Shown here: positions 17,001 through 25,865 of the stretch, one piece after another
Layout: the number at the start of each line of letters is the position of its first letter
How positions within the stretch are numbered: position 1 is the stretch's first letter
DNA from: Acinetobacter sp. ANC 4805
GTDB lineage: Bacteria; Pseudomonadota; Gammaproteobacteria; Pseudomonadales; Moraxellaceae
Length of the DNA stretch: 64,000 nt
NCBI RefSeq assembly: GCF_022549495.1
Contig: NZ_JAKZGD010000004.1
Coordinates: 62,001-126,000 of the forward strand
Direction of reading: 5' to 3'
Made by a program: the position numbers and the translations under genes
The notes under the pieces: model-generated
What the model was told of the DNA's origin: nothing
Seen by the model: only the letters and a program-made list of their open reading frames with translations
Database searches by the model: none

Positions 17001-19361
17001 GAGGATGGTAGTTTTAATATTCAGTTAAATAACTATTATCTACAAGGACAGATATTACAAGTTAGAGTTTTTGACCAGAATACGAATCAATATAGTCTAA
17101 TCACCGAAATTATTGCACCCGTAGACAATCTAGTTCCAGTGATTGATGAGGTGGTGATTATTAATGATGGTTATGTCATTACTGGGAAAAGTGATTCAAA
17201 AGCTATCATTAGGATAATGGATGCGGATGGTGACTTTAGAGGAGAATATCAAGCGGACGAAACAGGGTATTTTTCTTCCAATATTTATCCACCAATATTA
17301 CGTGGTGAGCAGTTATTTATCACTGCAACAGATTTAGCCAAAAATGTAAGTAGTCCATTTGGTATTATTTTTAATGCAGATAGTAATGCACCGAAATCTG
17401 CGGAAAATGTTGTTATCTCTGAAAATGGTTTTATTATTAAGGGAGATGCGATACCAAATGGTTATGTGCGTATTGTTGATGCGAAAAGTAATTATATTGC
17501 CAATGGCAAGGTAGATGAATCGGGACACTTTAATATCCAGTTAAACTCACCTCAGACAGGTGGACAAACTTTACGCATAGTTGTAGAGCAAAATGGCTAC
17601 CAAAGTACTTATGCAGAAATTACAGCACCATTGGATCTTGTTGCACCAAATGCAGCAACGCAGCTTATATTGGAAAATGGAAATAGCCTTTCAGGGCTGG
17701 CTGAAGCTTATTCAACAGTTAATATTTTTGATACGAATAATAATCTAGTTGGTCAGACCACAGTTGGTAGTGATGGAATCTTCTCGACATGGTTATGGTC
17801 ACAATATTGGCATGGTGAAACACTGATCGTAAAAGTTGTTGATGCCAATCAAAATGTAAGTCCAATTACAACAGTTGTTGCTATCAATGATGTGATAGCA
17901 CCAAATGCAGCGACACAGCTTGCCATACATGAAGGAGGTTATTTGCTCGTTGGACAAGCAGAAAGTAATACTACTGTTGAACTCATTTATCATTTTGCTG
18001 ACCAAAACTCATCTTTAACGAGCACTACAGCGTGGGCAGATGGAACTTTCTCTATTTATATATATGAAAATGCAACGTCTTTTGAACTTACTGTGGTTGA
18101 TCGTGCTGGAAATCGTAGTGAAAAAATCACTCAATTAATTAATGACTTACCTAGAATAGCTGTTGATCAATTTAAAGGTGATGCTACAGATAATACTTAT
18201 AGTGTTGATCATAAGAATGATTTTGTTCAGGAATATACGGTTATTACTCATGATGTATTTCAGGATGTTTGGATTGATACCAGTCATTATGAAGAACAAT
18301 GGGTGGTGTCAGGTTATAGTACTTATTTATGGGTAGAGTCTAGTTACTATCAAGATGTATGGATTGATACTAGTTATTATGAAGATGTTTGGGTTGATAC
18401 AAGTTTTTACCAAGATGTATGGATTGTCGATGGTACGCGTGATGTCTACACCGATTTGAATGGATTAAATTATTACTCAAATGATGGTTCGTATTATATC
18501 TACCTAAGTAGTTATTACGACTATAACTTAAATCAATGGCAGTTAGGTCGTGAGCTTTTTGGTCCAGATGTTGAAGAAATAGGTCATTATGAGCAACAAC
18601 CCGTGCGAGATGGTTATTATGAGTCTAAATGGGTGGAGCAAGGTTATTATGAGACGCAATTTGTTAATGATGGTTATTTTGAAGAAGTTTGGGTAGACAC
18701 GAGTGATTACGAAAGTGTATTGGTTGAAAGTGGCTATTGGGAAACGCGACAAGTTGATGTCGATTATGAGGATATTGATCTAGGTGGGTATGATAAAATC
18801 ATCAGTTCTGTGAGTTATAGCTTAGTTGATCAATATCAATTGGTTACAGATGTGTCATCACAAGAATTAGTATTAGAAAGTGGTCGTTATGTTGAAGATA
18901 TTGAATTGGTTGGTTCTGCAAATCTAAATGCAACTGGAAATGCTTTAAATAATATTTTAACAGGTAACTCTGCTAATAATATTTTGAATGGGCGTGAAGG
19001 TAATGATACCTATATAACTAATCAAGGCTCAGATATCATTCTGTTCCAATTACTGAACGTTCAAGATGTTACTGGCGGGAATGGGCAAGATACAGTCTTA
19101 GACTTCTATTTGGGTGACGCTAAAACGAATGCTCAAGCTGATCAAATTGATCTTAGCGATTTGTTGGTTGGATATTCAGAAAACACCAGTTCAGTATCAG
19201 AATTTATCAATGTTAAACAAGAAAATGGAAATACGATTATTAGTATTGATCGGGATGGTACAGAGACAACTTTTGAGAGTGCGCAGTTGATTGCATTAAA
19301 TCAAACCAGTACAACTTTAGATGAATTGCTCAATAATCAGCAGATAGTCTTGTTCCATTAA
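11004..19361 (+). CDS. Giant BapA/Bap-like repetitive surface adhesin, type I secreted
   Basis: The product has about 2785 residues. An N-terminal Bap-prefix-like domain (residues 1-120, ending VIYLKDGTKVVLENFYI) is followed by a short hydrophobic segment (MWNWLVGGLAGATAVAVF), as in BapA/LapF-type adhesins. Four Ig-like repeats with a 285-bp period start at 11445. Diverged bacterial Ig-like repeats follow, then seven tandem 86-residue repeats (14793-16598), and more diverged copies to about 18140. Next comes a strange Tyr/Trp-rich segment (about 18220-18780). RTX-type glycine/asparagine repeats (NILTGNSANNILNGREGNDT) and a C-terminal type I secretion domain end the protein. The ATG at 11004 directly follows GGTGGGGAA and is preferred over the ATG at 10989. 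No type I transporter gene lies nearby. Likely role: cell-cell and surface adhesion and biofilm. Confidence 0.9.
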   Translation: MTKVSLITKNSAGKFVEDSVVQIGTAATKTITLKPNTILKLEIKPEDISSVAKEGNNAVIYLKDGTKVVLENFYIVDNPQILLQNGQQFWTAKLTQDATSQAVIDYVELSNVPALITASDTIPMWNWLVGGLAGATAVAVFSEKDSKDTTPPISGSLSFSHFVDTGHLPTDYLSQDKSFTLVLTGQEANTSITYLMSKDNGQTWTETTVNQTDLADGSYQFKAIVKDAAGNSSETAVQKVVIDTTAPNAGVLQLSDFTDTGMSETDQISQDKSFTLALTGQEIGANVTYLMSKDNGQTWTETTVNQTDLADGSYQFKIVVADVAGNRSETAIQKVVIDTTAPNAGVLQLSDFTDIGMSETDQISQDKSFTLVLTGQEANTSITYLMSKDNEQTWTETTVNQTDLADGSYQFKAIVKDAAGNSSETAVQKVVIDTTAPNAGVLQLSDFTDTGVSETDQISQDKSFTLQLTQPIIVGEQIAFLDHFEVSTDGGQTWNITDAAQTDLADGSYQFKAVVTDIAGNYSETAIQQVTVDRKLELLNNIVKIKSVTDDNAISLSEKDQTIPIRIQIDHLPNDVNQTLTNVSTLIGETIINFTFDPTYQDWVAEIPATSLWSEGQQNSLTIDVRFVDIAGNTTTLQQSHDFQLNHIPTAPQLLVAKSNNLDGSIISGTAYKGSIVDFYTVSGEWIASTVANEQGEFTLKTSLINADQEIYVTAKVDEYTSEVSLPITVVEVPFLNIIKISPEGIITGYATEGSHFSVRDAEGNLIQVFSSVKFDDSITTPLNLMNLGGVQPFTLTLDKPLAEGSEIIITAEKDGFIGYPQLIVTDYTPAEFLEKPVFNEEGNNLLVHTNEPNTLILVFADSSENMIGFGYSDENGIAHVEILQTLNEGEQVRVQLVDKNQNMSEVIIGAPNFAYAPNIYHISQDGLISGWVETNSTIIVKDANGVVLGEELSGGGLIWNHDFTEFNLSVNRPLTDGEQLFIHIIDVKGLVSPETVINVDFTPPPAPTHLYFNEEGDWIYGTAEAFTEITITDKNGTVLNHWGWDRWTDQDGNFAIELNHYLTNADIVYVTAKDSNGNISLVTEVTAPNYAFAPIIENLTNQGLFTGYAESNSTLIIKDAHNVTIAEIVISNNNSGNDLSYFSFNLNKSLINGETFSLSIIDHNGLISAETIVIADVVAPEPAQNVMFTEDGYYLNGMAELGSTIQIFDRNGTQVNWYANVQLDGSFHIGLGNHYLHGEAFTVTVTDRAGNISQAISINAPIDDIAPNPIENIVLNENGSSFIANAEANSRIEVLDQSGRSVGWGSTDSQGNVSGYFNQIYLHGEQLTFVVVDRAGNRSTEVKQIALNDDVAPNVIANIIFNENGQSFTGLAEAESRIEVFDAIGAQVGWGNTDSSGSVSGYLNQTYLKGQELSFVVIDRAGNRSVEVKQIALNDDVAPNAITNIIFNENGQNFTAVAEAQGQVEVLNAAGYQVGWGYVDNSGNVSGTFYQTYFKGQELTFVVIDRAGNRSVEVKQTALNDDVAPNAITNIILNENGQNFTAVAEAQSQVEVFDATGTKVGWGNTDSSGNVSGYLNQTYLKGQELTFVVIDRAGNRSVDVKQTALSDDIAPSPIKQIVLNEDGQRFTAQAEADSQIEVLDQLGGRVGWGYVDGVGNVSGYFNQIYLHGEQLSFVVVDRAGNRSTEVKQIALIDNIAPNAIQNIVLNENGSNFTAQTEVGSSIEVLDQSGNRVGWGFVDSLGNVSGSFNQVYLHGEELRFIAIDRAGNRSSEVKQTALNDDVAPNVIANIIFNENGQNFIGLAEAESRIEVFDATGAQVGWGNTDSSGSVSGYLNQIYLKGQELTFVVIDRAGNRSVEVKENALIDDIAPSTVKSMRLTSDGWLLGEAEPNSTIEIIDQYGAVITTTNVGYDGTFSQLINLSHYQTQNLSLIVKDIAGNRSEVVHKLVPLSIHSPDAAIELKLDVNGHILTGKATAGMMIAVTSTNGEIVNWLWNSIANEDGSFNIQLNNYYLQGQILQVRVFDQNTNQYSLITEIIAPVDNLVPVIDEVVIINDGYVITGKSDSKAIIRIMDADGDFRGEYQADETGYFSSNIYPPILRGEQLFITATDLAKNVSSPFGIIFNADSNAPKSAENVVISENGFIIKGDAIPNGYVRIVDAKSNYIANGKVDESGHFNIQLNSPQTGGQTLRIVVEQNGYQSTYAEITAPLDLVAPNAATQLILENGNSLSGLAEAYSTVNIFDTNNNLVGQTTVGSDGIFSTWLWSQYWHGETLIVKVVDANQNVSPITTVVAINDVIAPNAATQLAIHEGGYLLVGQAESNTTVELIYHFADQNSSLTSTTAWADGTFSIYIYENATSFELTVVDRAGNRSEKITQLINDLPRIAVDQFKGDATDNTYSVDHKNDFVQEYTVITHDVFQDVWIDTSHYEEQWVVSGYSTYLWVESSYYQDVWIDTSYYEDVWVDTSFYQDVWIVDGTRDVYTDLNGLNYYSNDGSYYIYLSSYYDYNLNQWQLGRELFGPDVEEIGHYEQQPVRDGYYESKWVEQGYYETQFVNDGYFEEVWVDTSDYESVLVESGYWETRQVDVDYEDIDLGGYDKIISSVSYSLVDQYQLVTDVSSQELVLESGRYVEDIELVGSANLNATGNALNNILTGNSANNILNGREGNDTYITNQGSDIILFQLLNVQDVTGGNGQDTVLDFYLGDAKTNAQADQIDLSDLLVGYSENTSSVSEFINVKQENGNTIISIDRDGTETTFESAQLIALNQTSTTLDELLNNQQIVLFH
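11445..12610 (+). repeat. Tandem 285-bp repeats (95 residues) in the adhesin gene
   Basis: Copies begin at 11445, 11730, 12015 and 12300 with an exact 285-bp period, each opening with DTTAPNAG or a variant. The first three are highly similar at the DNA level. The fourth carries an internal replacement (IIVGEQIAFLDHFEVSTDGG) and ends near 12610. Confidence 0.9.
14793..16598 (+). repeat. Seven tandem 258-bp repeats (86 residues) in the adhesin gene
   Basis: Unit starts at 14793, 15051, 15309, 15567, 15825, 16083 and 16341 are exactly 258 bp apart. Each unit carries VGWG, GNVSG or GSVSG, and a DRAGNRS terminus. There are no indels in the array. A related but diverged unit follows at 16599. Confidence 0.92.
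18223..18780 (+). repeat. Tyr/Trp-rich short repeats in the adhesin gene
   Basis: Residues about 2407-2592 contain many copies of a roughly 10-residue motif of the form YYxDVWIDTS or GYYExxWVxx. Examples are YYQDVWIDTSYYEDVWVDTS near 18348-18407 and DGYYESKWVEQGYYETQF near 18609-18662. It is unlike the Ig-like repeats before it and the RTX repeats after it. Confidence 0.85.
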
Positions 19362-19368
19362 AAATGAG

Positions 19369-19394
19369 AGAGCTGTCGATGACAGCTCTTTTTT
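19369..19394 (+). terminator. Terminator of the adhesin gene
   Basis: AGAGCTGTC gat GACAGCTCT followed by a T-run lies seven bases after the adhesin stop codon. Confidence 0.9.
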
Positions 19395-19472
19395 ATTCTG
19401 TGGAGACAATTTGTTCAATCAAAATCAGTTTTAAGAAAAAACACTAAAAAAGTATAGTTTTTTTTCATTTTC

Positions 19473-19500
19473 CCCTTGAAGCCTTTTTTTTTAACCCCAC
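19473..19500 (+). promoter_or_regulatory. Sigma32-type heat-shock promoter of groESL
   Basis: CCCTTGAA, a 14-bp spacer and CCCCAC match the sigma32 consensus (CTTGAA, 13-15 bp, CCCCAT). The site lies about 85 bp before the groES start codon. Confidence 0.75.
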
Positions 19501-19585
19501 AAAAGTGGCATACCAAAAATTTGTGTATTGCTTCAAACCGAGCAATACAAATTAATCAAAAAGACTAAGTCTGATGGAGTTAACT

Positions 19586-19876
19586 ATGAGCAACATTCGT
19601 CCATTACATGATCGTGTTGTGATTCGTCGCGTAGAAGAAGAAACTAAAACTGCTGGTGGTATTTTACTTCCAGGTTCTGCCGCTGAAAAACCATCTCAAG
19701 GTGAAATCATTGCAGTAGGTAATGGTCAAATTACTGACAATGGCGTTCGTGCTTTAGACGTTAAAGTTGGTGATAAAGTATTGTTCGGTACTTATGCGGG
19801 TACAACAGTAAAAGTAAGTGGTGAAGAACTCTTGATCATGAAAGAGTCAGACATCTTAGCTGTACTCGAAGGCTAA
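19586..19876 (+). CDS. groES: Co-chaperonin GroES
   Basis: The 96-residue protein has the GroES fold signature. It begins [13 protein letters not shown], has the mobile loop [13 protein letters not shown], and ends [18 protein letters not shown]. GroES caps the GroEL ring during ATP-driven protein folding in the cytoplasm. ATG 19586 is chosen because the family starts [11 protein letters not shown] and ATGGAG lies ahead of it as a ribosome site. The in-frame ATG at 19574 falls inside that site. groEL follows after 57 bp, and a sigma32-type promoter lies upstream. Confidence 0.98.
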   Translation: MSNIRPLHDRVVIRRVEEETKTAGGILLPGSAAEKPSQGEIIAVGNGQITDNGVRALDVKVGDKVLFGTYAGTTVKVSGEELLIMKESDILAVLEG

Positions 19877-19915
19877 TCGATACATAACTCACAAATTATC
19901 AGATTCAGTATTTAA

Positions 19916-21568
<1,653 letters not shown>

Positions 21569-21589
21569 TACATCTTCTTCCTAGATCAA

Positions 21590-21618
21590 AAAATCCCTGC
21601 ATTAGCAGGGATTTTTTT
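21590..21618 (+). terminator. Terminator of groESL
   Basis: AAATCCCTGC atta GCAGGGATTT with an extended T-run lies 22 bases after groEL. It may also serve the convergent dgkA. Confidence 0.9.
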
Positions 21619-21638
21619 TATTTAGAATTTATAATCAC

Positions 21639-22013
21639 TTATCGAAATAAAATAATCATCCATGTAAAAAATATAATAGCGAGAGAAACAAATTGCGCAG
21701 CACTGCCCATGTCTTTTGCATTTTTAGAAAGTTGGTGTTTTTCTAAAGAAATACGATCGACGACGGCTTCAATTGCTGAATTAAATAATTCAACAATGAT
21801 TGCAAGCAAACAAACAGCCACCATGAGTGCTTGTTCTAGGGCTGAGACATCAACAAAAAAACTGATGGGGATTAAAACCAAATTAAGTAAAATAACTTGT
21901 CTAAAAGCGGCTTCGTGGCTAAAAGCGGCTTTAAAGCCTGCGAGTGAATAACCTGTGGCATTAAAAATACGCTTGATACCAGTTTTGCCTTTATAGGGAG
22001 AATAAGGCGTCAT
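21639..22013 (-). CDS. dgkA: Diacylglycerol kinase DgkA (integral membrane)
   Basis: The 124-residue protein has the small three-span DgkA layout. An N-terminal amphipathic region (KTGIKRIFNATGYSLAGF) is followed by membrane spans and the catalytic ELFNSAIEAVVDRIS motif. It phosphorylates diacylglycerol to phosphatidic acid in the inner membrane and recycles lipid by-products of envelope glycan synthesis. It is unrelated to the soluble lipid kinase at 9.0 kb. It converges with groEL. Confidence 0.95.
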   Translation of the reverse strand: MTPYSPYKGKTGIKRIFNATGYSLAGFKAAFSHEAAFRQVILLNLVLIPISFFVDVSALEQALMVAVCLLAIIVELFNSAIEAVVDRISLEKHQLSKNAKDMGSAAQFVSLAIIFFTWMIILFR

Positions 22014-22204
22014 GATAGAACTGCTTATGAAGAAAACATAACTATTATAAAATTAAAAGTAGGCTTGAGGATTGGCAATAAGTCGCATGATTGCATCAAA
22101 ATTATAGTGTTTCTCGCCATTTTCACTGGAACATTGAGATTTGATTTGTCAATTTCCCTTGTGCTAAGGATAATAAGCACAGACAAGTTGATGGAAGGCA
22201 CTGC

Positions 22205-23275
22205 ATGAAAATTATCGCAGATGAAAATTTGGCATTTACCGATTATTTCTTTGCGGAATTTGCAGAAATACAGCATAAAGCAGGGCGTACACTCACGCAT
22301 GTAGATGTACAGGATGCAGATGCTCTTTTGGTTCGGTCTGTGACCAAAGTCAATCATGCATTAATTGATCAGACAAAAATTCAATTTGTGGGTAGTGCTA
22401 CGATTGGCACAGACCATCTCGATATCTCAGCTTTAGAACAACAAAACATTGCATGGAGCAATGCTGCGGGTTGTAATGCGCAAGCCGTTGCTGAATATGT
22501 GATTACTGCTTTATTGCATCTGAATATAGACCTATTAGAACAAGAGAAAGCGTTTACTCTGGCGATTGTTGGTCTTGGGAATGTGGGTAAACGATTGGCA
22601 ATCATGGCACAACTTCTCGGTTGGAATGTGATTGGCTATGATCCTTATGTGCAACTGGCAGGCATTGAAAATCTATCTTTTGATGAGTTGTTAAAACATG
22701 CCGATGCAATTTCGATTCATGTGCCTTTAACGTTGTCGGGCGAATACCCAACACAGCATTTGTTTAATGAAGCTGCATTTGCTGCAATGAAGCCATCCGC
22801 TATTCTCATCAACAGTGCGCGTGGGCCTGTGATTCAGCAATCTGCATTGATGGCTGATATTGAGAAAACCAAACGCCAAGTCGTACTCGATGTATTTGAG
22901 TTTGAACCAGAAATTCCTGAAATTTTATTAAATATGTTGGCTTTAGCGACACCGCATATTGCAGGTTATAGCCTTGAAGGTAAGGCAAGAGGAACGCAGA
23001 TGATCTATGAAGCCTTTTGTCGTAAATTCGCTTATCCAGCAGCATCCAAACAGTTTGAAAGCCAATTACCAAGTGTTGCACCGTATTTTGAGCAACAAGC
23101 TTTAAACGCTGCTCTCAGACAGCATCTCACACAAATTTATGATATTGCAGCAGATGATCAACAACTTCGTGACTGCGTTCAAAACGGTAAGGTCGAGCAA
23201 ACAGCATTTGATTTACTCCGTAAAAATTATCCTTTACGCCGTGAATGGGCAGCACACGGTGGACCAAAAGCATGA
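22205..23275 (+). CDS. pdxB: Erythronate-4-phosphate dehydrogenase PdxB
   Basis: The 356-residue protein is a D-2-hydroxyacid dehydrogenase of the PdxB branch. It shows MKIIADENLAFTDYFF at the start, VGSATIGTDHLD, the NAD-binding GLGNVGKRLA, INSARGPVI, and the catalytic-His region ATPHIAGYSLEGKARGT. The YSLEGKARG motif is diagnostic of PdxB. It oxidises 4-phosphoerythronate in the DXP-dependent pathway to pyridoxal phosphate. The next gene, epmA, overlaps its stop (ATGA). Confidence 0.96.
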   Translation: MKIIADENLAFTDYFFAEFAEIQHKAGRTLTHVDVQDADALLVRSVTKVNHALIDQTKIQFVGSATIGTDHLDISALEQQNIAWSNAAGCNAQAVAEYVITALLHLNIDLLEQEKAFTLAIVGLGNVGKRLAIMAQLLGWNVIGYDPYVQLAGIENLSFDELLKHADAISIHVPLTLSGEYPTQHLFNEAAFAAMKPSAILINSARGPVIQQSALMADIEKTKRQVVLDVFEFEPEIPEILLNMLALATPHIAGYSLEGKARGTQMIYEAFCRKFAYPAASKQFESQLPSVAPYFEQQALNAALRQHLTQIYDIAADDQQLRDCVQNGKVEQTAFDLLRKNYPLRREWAAHGGPKA

Positions 23276-24255
23276 GCCAAGATATGAAAACTTATCAACC
23301 GACTTGTTCTATTGATGCATTAAAAGCACGTGCAGAAATGTACCATAAGATTCGTCAGTTTTTTGCTGAGCGAAATGTATTGGAGGTTGAAACGCCAGTT
23401 TTATCTCAGGCAGGTGTGACGGATGTGCATTTGGCATCGGTACAAGTACAGCGTCATATTTATGGAAAATTGAATACTCAATATTTACAGACTTCACCTG
23501 AATTTCCAATGAAACGCTTATTAGCCAGTGGCAGTGGGGCGATTTATCAAATCTGTAAAGTCTTCCGTGATGATGAGCATGGTCGCAAGCACAATAGTGA
23601 ATTTACCATGCTGGAATGGTATCGACCCAACTTAGATTTAAAAGCATTAATGCATGAAACAGCCGATTTATTAGAAACCTGTTTAGCACATCGCTTTGGT
23701 GAAGTTCGTCCCTATATTTTAAGCTATAAACATGCTTTTCAAGATCGCTTGGATATTAACCCATTACAAGCAACGTTAAAGCAACTCAAAGAGACAGCGA
23801 ATCGAGTGGGTCTAAATCTTGATTTAGGTGATGATCGTTTGGGTTATATGGATTTATTATTTTCACATTTTGTTGAACCGAGTTTAGGTTTTGATGCACC
23901 CGTATTTTTAACTGATTTCCCACCTGAAATGGCGTCATTAGCCAAAGTGAAAACGGATGAAGATGGTGAATTGGTTGCAGCACGTTTTGAGGTGTATATC
24001 GAAGGTTTAGAATTGGCAAATGCCTATGATGAACTTCTAGATGCGGATGTATTAGCAGGTCGTTTTGATGCAGATAATGCGGAACGTGCCCAACAAGGTT
24101 TGCCCGTCATTCCAACAGATCAATATCTTCTAGCGGCTTTGCCGCATATGCCAGAATGCTCGGGTATTGCGCTAGGGATTGATCGCTTACTTATGGTCGC
24201 GATGAATAAGATGAAAATTGATCAAGTGATCGCATTTCCAGCAGAGATTGCCTAA
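23272..24255 (+). CDS. epmA: EF-P--lysine ligase EpmA (PoxA/GenX)
   Basis: The 327-residue protein is a lysyl-tRNA-synthetase paralogue lacking the anticodon-binding domain. Class II synthetase motifs are seen: EVETPVLSQAG, motif 2 as VFRDDEHGRKHNSEFTMLEWY, and motif 3 near ECSGIALGIDRLLM. It attaches (R)-beta-lysine to elongation factor P, which relieves ribosome stalling at polyprolines. The start at 23272 gives the ATGA overlap with pdxB; an ATG four codons later (23284) is an alternative. The partners epmB and efp are not in the window. Confidence 0.95.
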   Translation: MSQDMKTYQPTCSIDALKARAEMYHKIRQFFAERNVLEVETPVLSQAGVTDVHLASVQVQRHIYGKLNTQYLQTSPEFPMKRLLASGSGAIYQICKVFRDDEHGRKHNSEFTMLEWYRPNLDLKALMHETADLLETCLAHRFGEVRPYILSYKHAFQDRLDINPLQATLKQLKETANRVGLNLDLGDDRLGYMDLLFSHFVEPSLGFDAPVFLTDFPPEMASLAKVKTDEDGELVAARFEVYIEGLELANAYDELLDADVLAGRFDADNAERAQQGLPVIPTDQYLLAALPHMPECSGIALGIDRLLMVAMNKMKIDQVIAFPAEIA

Positions 24256-24274
24256 AACTTAGGTTTTCAGAAGC

Positions 24275-25402
24275 CTATAAAAATTGCATCAATAATTGAA
24301 TTAATTCACTTTGCCGATGTGTTTTGGTTTTTTTGAAGATCGCCTGTAAATGTTTTTTGACCGTATCTGCTTGAATCTCATGCGCAAGGGCAATTTCTTT
24401 GGTGGTTTTCCCTTCAAGTAATTGCTCACATATTCTATGTTCAACAGGTGTAAACATAAAAAGCTGAGTACAAATTTGTTTTTGATATTTGGGTTTATGC
24501 CTTAGCCCAGAAAATGTTGCGAGTAGAACAGGGCGTAAACCAAAGATTTTATTGGTTTTTTCTGGGCTTAGTAAATCTAGCGTTAAGAAGAGATGGTGAT
24601 CAATCATCATCGTCTTACTACGCTCGTTATAAGCTAAATCATGATTATTTTGATAGTTACGTTCTAGCTCGATCAGGTTGAGTTCAAATTGTTGTTGTCT
24701 ACTTTTATTGAATGCAAAGCGGCGTTGTTTGATTTGGATCGATTCATTATTTTTCAAGAGCTGTTTTGCTTCTGTATTTAGTTCTAAAACATCACCATTC
24801 AAGTTAATAATCGCAATCGGTTGATTCATTTTTTGAATCAATTGTGACCCTAGTAAAGTCATAAGCGAGTATTCAAAATGATGGCGATATTGCTGAACTT
24901 TTTGTTGTAATCTCGGTAAGATTTCATAAATCGGTTGCAATTCAGAGCAACTCAAAGCACCGCGATCTGGACTAGTTAGAAAAGAAAGAATAACGCAGAC
25001 TTTGTGATCATAAATAATTTGAATCGCTGAACAGAAACGTAAATCCAGTGGTTGTAATACCTGTTGATAGACTTGGGTTTGAATAATTTCATCTTCTGCA
25101 AAATGTTGAAAACAATGCATCCAACCGTCTATAGGTGCCAATAGCATTTTATGTAGACGTGGGTCATCATCAATGTCTAAACGAATTTGTTTTAGGGCAG
25201 CTTGTTCAAGTTGATGTGCATCAAAATCTATCCCATGATGGACACTAAATGAAAGTGCTTGTACTTCAAGGTCGACAGCGAGTAGTTGGGATGCTTGAAG
25301 ATTAAAATGATAATTGAGTTGCTCTAAAAAAATAATCCAATCATCAGCACACTGAACCTTATTTAAGATGTTTATGATGGTGCTGTGTTGGCTTAGATCC
25401 AT
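24275..25402 (-). CDS. LuxR-type helix-turn-helix transcriptional regulator
   Basis: The 375-residue protein ends in a LuxR/FixJ-type DNA-binding domain: FTPVEHRICEQLLEGKTTKE, an IQADTVKKHLQAIFKKTKT recognition helix, and RQSELIQLL. The first 300 residues have no typical receiver or autoinducer domain. A central part (PIAIINLNGDVLELNTEAKQ) resembles a PAS-like sensor. The gene lies alone, convergent with epmA. Its target and signal are unknown. Confidence 0.82.
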   Translation of the reverse strand: MDLSQHSTIINILNKVQCADDWIIFLEQLNYHFNLQASQLLAVDLEVQALSFSVHHGIDFDAHQLEQAALKQIRLDIDDDPRLHKMLLAPIDGWMHCFQHFAEDEIIQTQVYQQVLQPLDLRFCSAIQIIYDHKVCVILSFLTSPDRGALSCSELQPIYEILPRLQQKVQQYRHHFEYSLMTLLGSQLIQKMNQPIAIINLNGDVLELNTEAKQLLKNNESIQIKQRRFAFNKSRQQQFELNLIELERNYQNNHDLAYNERSKTMMIDHHLFLTLDLLSPEKTNKIFGLRPVLLATFSGLRHKPKYQKQICTQLFMFTPVEHRICEQLLEGKTTKEIALAHEIQADTVKKHLQAIFKKTKTHRQSELIQLLMQFL

Positions 25403-25574
25403 GCAATAATCTCATTAAAATAAATAGAATAAATTCCATACATATTATATGGGTTTTAATCAAATGAAATCAGTAGCTGAAAACATATTTTAATTTTTAT
25501 TGTCATCATCTGATGGAATGAAGGGGGTGAACCGAATCTGCTCGATCAATAAAGGGGATAGGTAAATCCAAAAT

Positions 25575-25597
25575 ACCTAAGTCTAGGTAGACTTAGG
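25575..25597 (-). terminator. Hairpin after the small lipoprotein gene
   Basis: CCTAAGTCTA ggt AGACTTAGG forms a near-perfect hairpin 12 bases beyond the minus-strand lipoprotein gene and is followed by TATTTT on that strand. Confidence 0.55.
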
Positions 25598-25608
25598 CTG
25601 GATTGAGT

Positions 25609-25770
25609 TTAACAACGTCCTTTTTTGGCTTGTCCAGGTGGGCAAAAATCACCATGACCCTCATGATGATGGTCAGGATTAACAATTACGCTACCATGAG
25701 GCGTATGTACTGCACAGGCTGATAAGCTTAATGTAAATAAAGTACAAAAATAGAGCAGGGTTCTTTTCAT
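25609..25770 (-). CDS. Small His/Cys-containing lipoprotein of unknown function
   Basis: The 53-residue product has a lipoprotein signal peptide with lipobox LSAC. A mature part of about 30 residues contains the His-rich DHHHEGHGD and two further cysteines. The composition suggests metal binding or simply a disulfide-stabilised peptide, but no family is recognised. The ATG at 25770 is chosen because AGGAG lies six bases before it; an earlier in-frame ATG (25800) has no such site and would spoil the signal peptide. Confidence 0.7.
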   Translation of the reverse strand: MKRTLLYFCTLFTLSLSACAVHTPHGSVIVNPDHHHEGHGDFCPPGQAKKGRC

Positions 25771-25865
25771 TTTTTCTCCTATTTTGGCGGTTTCATTCAC
25801 TTTAAATAGATTTGTACTTTTCTACTAGCATCAGCATGAGTGATTTTTAATGAATATTTGTATCA

